Below, one piece after another: positions 36,701-48,700 of a stretch of DNA of 64,000 nucleotides; the first letter of the stretch is position 1; every line of letters begins with the position of its first letter. The position numbers were made by a program, and so were the translations under genes. Source of the DNA: Antedon bifida (Eukaryota; Echinodermata; Crinoidea; Comatulida; Antedonidae); NCBI GenBank assembly GCA_963402885.1, contig OY727095.1, positions 12,343,001-12,407,000 on the forward strand, read 5' to 3'. The notes under the pieces were generated by a model. That model ran no database searches. It was not told the origin of the DNA and saw nothing but the letters and a program-made list of their open reading frames with translations.

Positions 36701-39700
36701 ATTTTGCACGGTAATTAATAATGCTGTTGGGTTTATATTATTTATATTTGAGAGAAGTTATGTTGTATTTTTTATGATTCATTCAAAGTAACTTATGTAA
36801 CAAGTTGATTTCCAAAGAATACAGATGATCCCCTCTTTTTAGATGCCCTAACAAAGGGGACACTTTCACCTGAATCAAACCAGGGGCAATCTATGTACGT
36901 ATATGTAACAGTACAGCCAACACCTATACAGGGCACACTTCTGAATATGTCCCCTTAACAGGGTTCTACTGTTTACCTTTGTTCTATGTATAGAAATTTA
37001 ACTTGCTTTTTTTTCAGATTCCTTCTACAGGTGATTGGTATCACCGCTGAACGTGTGCAGAAGGAAGCAAGTGCATCAGCTACTGACTATCAGTTTCTGA
37101 GCCAACAGTTATCACATTTTCTTCTTTACATTACACATATGTTCAAATCTGGTGAGTGAACATAAGAAAGTATATGTACTGTTGCTTTAGTTGATGGAAT
37201 TGAAATAGATCTGGCTCTCCCAATACCAGACTCTTTTAGAAACTTTGCCAAAAACAGAATTTTCTTGAGGTCCAAAATACAGTATCTCAAATTCTTTTTC
37301 TCCCTTAAAAATACATTTCTGTTTTTTAAAAATCTGTTTTGATTTTGAAGAGATAAATAGCTCAAAGATTGTATGTATGTAAAGAGTAAATTAATTCATG
37401 AATCTGTTTCTACAATAGCTGGATATTGGTGGTGGAATTTGAGAGAGATATTCTAATATTCTTCTTGTCTTACAGGTTCATTTCGCAAGGTGTGTTCAGC
37501 ATGTATTACATGTATTCACTCTGCAACATCTGAAGGAGAATACTCACTAAACAATCTCAACACTATATTCCTAAGTCTTGTCATGTTTCATCCAACGATT
37601 GTTCTGCAATGGTGCAAGGTAAAAGATATATATGTAGTGGAGCTGTAGCTTGGTGGTTAACGTGCTTGCCTTCCAATCCTGAACTAGTGCCAGGGTTGCA
37701 ACTCACGATTCTTTCAACTCTACTCCCTAAGCTTAAAATGAGACTTTAATTGGCGAGTTACTCTATTGGATGCGTATGAAATAACAAAATTAAAAAATAT
37801 AGCAAAATTAATTTACTGCAATTTTTCACTATAACTGTAGTACAGTATGATATTCGGGAGCTTTCGATTTGTGAGGACTGATGACCGACCTAGCTCAGGT
37901 CAATCGATGTGTCGGACCTAAAAACCATCAAACCTGCCCCTCGTCTCAATATTCCTGCATGCACACAATGAACTAACATGACATAGTTTGGTAGTCAGTC
38001 GAATGCTCCATATTGTTAGTTTTTAAGGTGTGTATTATAATGTAAATGTAGTCAACCTATTTGTTACCAATCTTGTATATAGGTGCTCCTGTTGCTCAAC
38101 TATAGTGAGCCTGAGTGGTGGGCAGAAATATTAAAAACAAAGCGACGTCAGCCACTCTCTAAATCACTGTCCTCTGGCAGTATGGACAATCTTGAGATGG
38201 ATTTGGATCACCAGAAGGCTCACTGCCATTCAGAAATTGTCCGCAGAGGTGGTCTAGTGCTGTACTGTGACTACGTGGTAAGTTCTTTAGTGATTAGACT
38301 GGTGTATTTAATGTTTTAATTTAATTAATTAATCTTTTATCGTGCTAGGGTTTTGTAGAAAGTGGGTCCTTGACTTAATCTTGTCTCATTCAACAATTTG
38401 TCTAAAGCTCTGTTTACACTATCAAACTAGTTTGACAAAAACAAGTGTGATGTGCCCAAATATGGTAGTGGTTTTCTCAAATATGGTAGTGATATGACAT
38501 CATGTCCATATATGGGCATATCACATTTTTTTGTCACAAGTTTCATAGTGTAGACAAGGCTTAATAGCCAATCCAGCACCACTATCTAAAGCTCTGTCTG
38601 CACTAACTTTATGTGACAAAAAGTGCACATATATGGACATAATGATGTATATTTGGGTACATCACACTTTTTTTGTCAAACTAGTTTGATAGTGTAGACA
38701 GTGCTTTAGTCTATTATATGAGAGAAAGTAAGCATGGGTTTCCCAATTCATCAGTTGGAAGTTGTTAACTCTATGTTTCTAAATATTCCCAACTTCAATT
38801 ATTGTAAAAGACTTTATTCATTCTTTAAATCATCTACTGTAATACTGTATAACTTTAAAATGTACACCAATAATAACTGTATTCCGATTATTTTGTTACC
38901 TTGACAATAGTGTGAGAACCAAGAGGACGTTGAACCAATGACGTGGCTAATAGTCAACCATGTAAATGACATTCTTGAGCTATCCCATGAGCCACCAGTA
39001 CATGATTTTATTAGGTATGAATTATGTTATACTTTACAGACATATTTTTTAAATATTCCCTATTGACTTCCTACATACATCCTCTACTACAAAACTTTGT
39101 TACAATGATTGGGTTTTGATTGGTGCTGCTGCATGTCACTGACCAATTAAAATGTACCTATATATTTTTTAGTGGACCTCCTGTCACCTTGGGGTTTCCT
39201 GGAGGTCCCTTTAATTTTTTTAAATTTGTTTACTCCTTATTTGTTATGTGTTCTGTTTGATTGATATTTCCATTTAGTGCTATTCATCGAAATGCAGCTG
39301 GAAGCGGTCTTTTCCTCCAAGCAATACAACTAAAGTTCAAACATCATAACAACCCATACCTTGTAAAGAAGACCCTACAGTCAATTGAAGCCATACACCT
39401 TACCCAGTCGGGCAAACTTCTTTCTCTGCTCATCAACAAGTTCCTTAGAACTCACCACAAGTCTGTAGCTAGGACGTGTGACACGATTGCCTGTCAGAGA
39501 GTTGAGATGTTACTTGCGGAGGGCATTGACCTTAGTGAGAGTCAACTGCCGATTGAAGAACTTAACAAACTTCAAGAATTAATGAAGAAAACAAGGCTCT
39601 CTCAACGGTAATGTTTTAATTAAAACAACTTCAGGTTATTTAAAGACCCATTCCCTACAATTTTTTTGTAAAAATAATGCATATATATTACTTTAAAAAC

Positions 39701-42700
39701 ATTAAACCAGGTCATTCCTTGTCTTAAATGTATGTTTTATGGTAAATTATGATAGAAACAATGCACTACCTAGGTAGCTCACGGTGAATGTCTTCTCTTG
39801 GACTTCTTCTTCTTTAGGCCTAGCCTAGCTAGGCTTAGTTTTGTAGGTCTAGCTGGTAGCAATAATGTACAAACATTGTACATTAGTTATATGGCCTAGC
39901 CTGACGTCGTATTTTCTTTTTTCCTGTTTTGTTTCCGTATGTTAAATCAAACATCAATATAATTACAACTTGTATTTTTCTTAACTGGCTACTCATCACA
40001 AGTTTTTTTGGAATGAGACCTTGAAATTTTGTTACTTCCTGGGTTTTGCCTCTTTATTATTTGTATTTTTATTTTGTTTACCTTGAAAGAGAAAAAGAAA
40101 TAAACGTTATTTTGAATGAATTTTAAAACAATTCTACAGGCATGCAAGGTTGACATCGCTGATGGCAAAACTAAAAAGTAGACTATTGAACGAGTCAACT
40201 CAACAAGTTATGACTCAACAAATAGACCTTCCCACACTATCAAACACAATTCCAAATAAGGTAATATAATACTTTACATTATATTATAATTCTAATGTGA
40301 CATTTTAATGTGGTGTCAGCTAATTTGAATTGTGTACCTCCTGTTGGTTAAGAGATTCTGTTTCTTCTTCTTCTTCCATTAGAAGCAAACTTCATAGTTG
40401 AAGGCTACTGCTCCACAGGCTATATAGCTGTTTTACTACTATATAGTAGTTTTTTGTTGTTTTTTTTTTTTGCTTACAGTGTGTGGTGCATACAAAGTTA
40501 AACTTAGTTGTTTATACATGTAAACACACAAAAAGCTGTTCAGACAACCTGCTGTTAAAACATGTGAAACGTCAGCTCCATATACAAATTTATTTTTGTA
40601 TTGCATGTATAGTTTTTGTTAGAGTAGACTGTGTCTTCTAGTTATGTCTCCATCTTTTAAATTTGTCTAAATGTTTTAAATGTATTGTAAATTTTACTAC
40701 TATTGTTGTTTTTAAAACGTTTCAATGTTTTCTTTTTGTATTTGGGGAGTTTTTTTCTTAAACTTTCTATCCTCAGTTCATTCACTTAATATTGTTTTCT
40801 TGTACCCTTTCCTTTTTATAAATTTGTGTCTGTTCGTAAAATTTAATGAACTGATCTCCTTCAGAGAGACTGTGACTGCTTGGTGACAATCATACTGGTC
40901 AGACGATGATGTCATACAATATTCCTTCTCTGCTGGTTGTAGAATGAAGGTTAATATTATGGTGACATGTTTATGTTGTTTATTGATCTTAGGAGTGGTT
41001 TTTGTCACTGGTATGTGAGTGTACTAGCAGTACAGTGTCGTCTGCATCATCTGTTCCTTCAACATTTTCTGCACCTTCAGCTCATGTCATTGCCCATCTG
41101 CTTGCTAATCTGCAACAGCAAGATATCTTGGAAATCATGATGGCGGAGGTAAGTCAGATATAAAGCGGGGACAGTATTATTAATTTTATTTCTTTTTTTC
41201 TTAAATTTTAATGCACTTGTCAATTGTATGACCCACTATACAACTCCCGGGAGGAGTGCATCATTTGTCCGATGTGCGTCATACCTTATGAATACCATGA
41301 TGCACCCCTGCGTCAAAAAGCTAACTTATTTGTAGTGAAGTTGGTGGTTAACATGCTTGCCTTCCAATTCCAAGGTCCGGGGTTCAATCCTGATTTAGTG
41401 CCAGGGTTGTAACTCACAACTCTTTCAACTCCACTCCCTAAGCCTCAAATGTGACTTAGTTTATAAGCACGATAAACTATAAAATAGTTTGTCCATCCTG
41501 TAATTGGTGAGTTTGTGCTCGCTGTTGGATGTGTATGAAATAAAAATAAAATATAATGTTACATTTTTACATATGTGTAAGTTTTACCTATTTTTTCACT
41601 TGACCAATTCACAGGATTTTGACGTCTCAATATTACCAGCTTGTATTTCTCTTGGTTTGGCGCGAACACAAAATCAAATAACAGAAAGAATTTTGACGCA
41701 AAAGACCACACCTCATGACTCCAATGGCAACGTAAATATTGAACCTCACTGCATTCTGCAGGCTGCCCAGGCCACACTAAGTATACAAATTCACAACCTG
41801 GTAGACCTACTTCCCTGCCCACACCAAAAGATCACCTGGCAGCCTCAGTCAGGGGCTGAAACAGATTACCAGGCTAAAATGGAATTTGTATATCGTGATT
41901 CAAGCTGGTTAGGGCGCTTATGTAACCTGTCTGCAGCTCTGGTGCAATCTCTAGCCTCGTTTAAGGAACTTAATTTGCAAGTACCACAAGAGGCAACCAA
42001 GGATATTTGTAGATTTGTTGTTACATCTCTGGAGGTTTGTTGGGTCAATTTATTTCTTGCTAATAATATTAAGAATAATGTAACCAATATACTATTAATA
42101 CTAATAAGTACAGTATGATGCTTGGCTACAAATCCAAGGGCTCTTGGTTCAGGTCCTGTCAGTGTCAGGATTTTTTCTAATGACAATTTATAACTTCACT
42201 AACAAAGACTTGTAATAAGACTGTGTTTATGTAGAGCATCTTGTGTATATGTTTGTCTTGTGAACAGGATTGCCACCTTTAAGAATGATAGTGAATGAAT
42301 TCGCTTATTTGCCTAAATATATAAAAACAAACAAAACAAAATGGAATACAGTAACAATCTAACTACCATATATAAGTTTAATCCCCTTCTAAATTGAGAC
42401 ACAACTGCTAATGCAATCCGAGTATAATCCCTAATTTTTGCCAAATTTCGTACCCAACTGGGACTATACTAGGTCATAATCATTAACTGTAGATAACATA
42501 TACAAGAATTTAGGTTCACTTTTATTTTTTCTTTTCTATTGCAGGTTGTATGTTATAGGTTTCTGATTTGTAATTCTCTGCCGCCCTCCCAATTAATCCA
42601 GTGTGCATTAGAATCGTTAGCCTTGACCCTCCAGACTGTGACATTATTTGCTGAGTTTAGTCTGGACGATAACTTCTCATTTGTCCACTCGTCTGTAGAG

Positions 42701-45700
42701 TGTGTCTATAGGATTTTTAATCTAGGTATGAATACTTGGTTTTCTGTAAAACAAATTTGTTTTATTTTTCTATTTCTTAATGAATTTACATTATATTTCA
42801 AGACTTACAGTAGTATAAAACTCACTCCAAATAACGAGAGAGAATTTCAAAAATTAAATGAGTATTTGTTGGGTAATAATAACAAATTAGAATTTATAAT
42901 ATTTATTTTCGTTTACAGCCAAAGAAAAGCAACTTGACATTCCTGAAGTAATGATACCAGAGGTCACAGAAGGTACGCTTGGTTTTTTCCTTTTAAATAT
43001 TCAGTCAGACACTAGACCATTAAAGGCAACAATACTATCGCCCTCAATAACCGAGTATGCATCTTTATAAGAAAGCCTAAAGCTATGAAGAATATATTTT
43101 TATTTTTTGTTTTGTTTTTTCTTCAAAAGATTTTAAAACAACTATAAGCATGTGCAATATGATAGCCTACCTAGTTGGTGAACTACAGGTAAATGTTGAA
43201 GGGGATGGCTTCTGCAGCATACCTCAATTCCTCAGAGAGCCTCTCAAGAATGTAGTCATAGGCCTAGCCAGATGTCCCTTAGTAATCAGCTTTGCTCAAA
43301 CACCTCCTTTGGTATGGAGAATGGGATGGAATCCAGATCAACTACAAAAGGGTATTACCAAGCTGCCTGCATTGCCAGCTGAGTTCTTGCACGAGAAGGA
43401 CGTCCTGCGGGAATTCATCTTCCGTGTGAACTCAATTGGGTGGACTACACGGCAAGAGTTTGAAGAGACATGGGCTGGACTTTTAGGGGTTCTTAGTCGT
43501 CCAGACATGGTAGAAGATATTGCTACTGAAGTAAGTACAGCGCTTTCTATTCACTAAATAATTTTATTTATTCTAAATTATTAATAATTATTATATCAAT
43601 ATTCCAACTCTGAATGAAATATTCTCCACTATTTAACACATAAATATTCCTTATTTGTAGACATTTTAACATTTTCTTTCAAAGTTTAGGGATGAAGCGA
43701 TATTTAGTTTAGTTTGTACTGCCATTGCTGGCAATTGAAAAACAAAGAAAGTAACCAAGTGGCCTTTTATAATAATAAATATTTTTTACAGGAAGAAATC
43801 GAGCGAAATCAAGGTGCATGTCTAGCTGTTAAAAACATCACAGCATTACTTACAAACAGCTTACGGCGCCCTCAACCAGGAAACCCAGCCAACAGTACAC
43901 ACAGACACATTCCACGCAATGCAGAGCTTAAACTCTTTTCGACATCTCGTGGCAAAAAACTCTTGATCCTTCGGAACATTATCGAGCAGGAGGTTAAGAT
44001 GATGATGACAATTGATGGAGGCTTAAAAGATGGTCTAAGCGGTGAACGGAGCAACGACCCTAGTGACCTTTACAATGAAAATCCCGAGCGAGAAGAAACT
44101 AGAGGTGTCTTTGGATTGGGTCAGGTTAGTTATTAACAATGATGATCAAAAGTGTGATGTGCCCAAATATGGTATTGATATGCCCAAATATGGTAGTGAT
44201 ATGACATCATCGTGTCCATATATGGGCACATCAGATCATTTTTTTTTCACATAAAGTTTGATAGTGTAGACAAGGCTTTAGACTTAGTGTCTTTCTGGTG
44301 GTAAATTTGTCAGCGGACACCAGGAGACTCTCCCCTACTCTTTTCAAAGAGAGTACTGCTTCTTTAACATGCACATAAGCCATGTTGAACATGGGACCAA
44401 CGCTTTAACGTTCCAATCATTAGACGGTGTGCTATGTTTTAGTGTATACGATATCTCAACATTACTCAACCCTTTTTTAAAACAGATATCTGTCTATGGA
44501 TTCTGGGCTCTGAATGACCTTCAACCTAAATTCTTAGATGAAGAAGGTCATTCTGAGAGTGGACAGCCAGCTAACAGAACATCTGGGTCACCAATGAAGT
44601 TACCAGGCAATTTGGATGTACATTCCTGTTTGATGTTCTTACTAGAGCTTTTTGGCCAATGGCTATCACCGAATGCTAACCCAAGAACGCCACTCATGTT
44701 GCTTTGTGAAACTGTTAAATCAGTAAGTATAAACTATTGTTGACCTCCAGTAGCTGGTGGTGTTATAATAGTTCATTCTTATATAGCGCATATAAGCAAG
44801 CCCTCAATGCGCTGCACGTTATTACCCCGGTCATTTTTTTGGGATCAAACACTTATGGAAACATACTCCCATATTAATAATGCAGCTAGTAATCAGCGCA
44901 AAGTTGTGTCTTGATCTAACCCGGGGTGGAGAGAAGCAAATGTAAGTAAAGTATCTTGCCTAAGGACACAAGCAATGCGGCGAGAGTTGGATTCGAACTC
45001 ACGATCTCATGATCGTGAACACACTGCGCCACACGCCCTGTTATGGTCAATTACATGTTTATCCTTTGACATAAGAAATTTTGATGTAGAATCCCTGTTT
45101 TTAATTAATTTAATGCATAGGATTTTGAATTATAATTTGATTTATTATAACATATTTTCAGTTAAAGTTGACACTGAAACATATCAATTTTCTGTAGGTC
45201 TTAGCTATATCTGATGTGTTTACCGAGCGCGCTCAGTTTGAATGGATGTTTGATACATTATTGGAGTTGAATAAGAACCACCCAGTAGAGGATGAACTGG
45301 TTACACAATATGTCATATCAGGAATTTGCAAAGCAGCTGCCATATTAGGAATGGTAACTAATGTTTATTCATTTTGGCCTTTGACCTTGACAAATCAAAC
45401 CATACTTGACTTTACTAATATTCATCAACTTTTTTCTGAAATTTAAAATATATTCATAAACTGCCAATTTCTAATGAATCTGTATCTTTTGAACCATATA
45501 CTTGTTAAGGAAAAAGACATTTCCGAGAAGGTATGCAAGTTGATTGAAGTGACGTTAAAAAGTGCGCACTTGCCAAGCAGAATAGGCGCCCTCTACGGTG
45601 TGTTATACCTGCTTGAGTCGGAGGCTATTGAAGATATTGACATTTTTGTACCAGTTGTTGAAGAGTACCTTACAAAACATTTATGTACTCTTTCAGTGTA

Positions 45701-48700
45701 AGTTTAGAATTTTATTTACTTCTCCAATATGACATCATAAGTACTGTAATAGATTTATACATATGTTGTCTTTCTGCTGTTAAAAAATTAATTTTTTACT
45801 ATACTTCTTTTCGCAGTAATCCTACAACTGTTATTAGTGATCACCACACACTGGTTATGCTTGCTACAGCTTTCTATATCATCCAGTATTTTAATGAGGA
45901 TTTAGGAAGCTCAGAATTTATCAAAAAGGTTATTCAGGTATGTTAAAAATAATTATGACATATCCACAGGTTTAAGTCACTCCTCGACCATGGTTCTGGT
46001 GGTAGAACAAGTCCTCTCGGATAATGACTTAAAACTGGAGGTCCAGTGTACACCTCTGGCTCGTGTGCACTTTAAAGAACCCAGTCTTTCAGAGTAGGGG
46101 GTGTACTGGTCCATTCAGCCCCACCGTTTGGTGGCAGCACTCCACACGAATCCTTAGGGGAGTAGAAAGTTGTTGTGTGTGCCCAGTAGGCTGGGGCACC
46201 TGTTATTCCCCATTTAAATTGACATTTACATGCCTAAAAGATAATTTTATATCGCAAAAAAAGAAAATATCTATTAATTATAAACAAATATTCCTTTTTC
46301 ACAGACATGTGTTTCACTTGCGTCTATGAATGAGGACACCATATCTCCTGCTGTGTACCAGTGCATTATGAAGGGCCTCGAAAGGTTGCTCATATCACAA
46401 ATACCTAGCTCTCACATTGCAGATATCTTGGTAAAATTAAGTATGGAAAGGTAAGTGCTAAGAATATATAGAGAGAGGTTGTCCTCTTTCAAATTAAAAA
46501 TAATAATAATATTAATTCATTCTTATGTAGCGCATATAAGCAAGCTTTCAATGTCGTATTTTGGAAACATAGTCCCATAATAATGCAGCTAGTAATCAGC
46601 GCAAAGTTGTGTCTTGATCTAACCGGTACCCATTTATACACCTGGGTGGAGAGAGGCAAATGTAAGTAAATTGTCTTGCCTAAGGATACAAGCAATGCGG
46701 CTCGAACCACGACCTCACAATCAGTAATCCAGCGTCCAACACACTGCACCACACGTCCCTACATTAAACCTCATGATTAAACTCTGGAGTGTATTCAGAG
46801 TAGTAAAAGTACCATTCACATTTCATAATCATAAATGTTTTTTTTTTTCAAATTTGTACAGGTTGTGTGTACCTTCCCCTCACTATGCAATCCCAGCACT
46901 TGGATTATTGTTGACCTGTTTGTACACTGGAGAAGACCATCAACAAACAGATGCATCAACCGGCCAATTAGGACTTCAGGATCCAGAAAGGTTGTTAGTT
47001 GCTATGGAGAGGGTTACTGTACTTTTTGACAGGTAATGTGAAATAACTTTTTTATTCATATCGAGTTTGAACAATACCATGAAAGCCCCAGTGGTCTAAT
47101 GGTTAGGACATCTGCATATCAAGCAGAAGGTTCCGGGTTCGAATCTCGGTTGAGGTGACTTTTTCTCATTTTTACAGATTTCTTCATTTTTATCGTTTCA
47201 AATTAATTAATACATTTTCAGTATGTCACCGGGTGGTTTAGAATTTGTTCTGTGCCTGTGGTGTATATATGATATATAATATATGATATTTATAACTATG
47301 TAAAGCAATGATGGAAATCGTTCATTTTCTTCGGCATCCGTTTCTCTATGGAATGCGTTGCCTATTGAAATCCGTCGGGCTACTTCCACCAGTGTCTTCA
47401 AATCTCTCCTCAAAACCCACCTTTTTAATTTGAAATTTTTCTAAATTTTTCTGTCTTTGTAAAGCGCATTGAGGCTTTCAGCATAATGCGCTATATCAAG
47501 TACCAGTTATTATTATTATTATTTTTTTTTTTCATTAAAGTTTGCTTTTCTCAACAGGATTAGGAAAGGCTATCCGTGTGAGGCACGGATTATAGCGAAG
47601 GTTATTCCAGCATTCCTACACGACTTTTTTCCTCCCCAAGATGTAATGAACAAAGTGATAGGCGAATTCTTATCCAATCAGCAGCCTCATCCGCAGATTA
47701 TCGCCATGGTAGTATTTAAGGTAGTCATGTTTTCATTAAAGCTATGTTCAGCTGGAAGAGCTTTCGCTGCTCGCATCTGGGCAGTAAACGAAAAGAGACA
47801 GTGGTTTATACAAAAGATTGAACTACGTACAGTATACGCCCAGTAATGAGACGGTACTCTCATCTACTTTCATATACCGTCCCTAAAGACGCCACTCTAC
47901 TCTTATGCTTATCTTTGAATACGGTTATCGCAACCAATATGACTCCTAGCAATTGAATGTTATACAGTCTATTTCATGAGATAGACCTACCATCACTCAT
48001 AGACTACCAACATCACTGATGATTTTATGATGACTTTACAATTATAAAATAGAGAATATGAAACACAACCTTTATTATCGTTTTTAATTATCAAATTTGC
48101 ATATATTGCAGGTGTTCGAGAATCTCCATAGAAGAGATCAAGCACAACTAGTACAAGATTGGGTGTTGCTGTCCCTGTCGAATTTTACCCAGCGTACACC
48201 AATAGCAATGGCTGTATGGAGTCTAACATGCTTTTTGATAAGTGCTTCAATCAATCAGTGGATAAGAGCCTTGTATCCTTATATTGTCTCAAAGCTTAAA
48301 GTTGTCTTCACTATCAAACGAGTGTAATGTGCCCAAATATGGTAGTGATATGCCCAAATATGGTAGTGATATGACATCATCATGTCCACATATGGGCACA
48401 TCACATTTTTTGTCACATAAAGTTTGATAGTTGTTCAATCAATTAATCAATCAATGTTTCTTCAGGTTATATGCCTCAGTACTCTGCTAATGATCTGTGC
48501 TGTTTTTCTTATACGAGTAACTTACTGTAATTAAAATATTTTTCAGACTCTCTCTTGTATGCTCTTGTATTCATCATTAACCTCTTTCAACATGTTTCCT
48601 TAACTGAGTGTGTTTGCAGTATGCCGTATGTTGTGAGTCGTATGGGAAAGCTTGAACTCAGAGATAGGGAGAATTTTTGTATTGTTGCCAAGGACTTTCT

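Noticed and set aside
41224..41412. 62-codon plus-strand ORF in HTT intron 38
   Set aside because: It overlaps the head of a tRNA-derived SINE, and the HTT exons on either side splice in frame without it.
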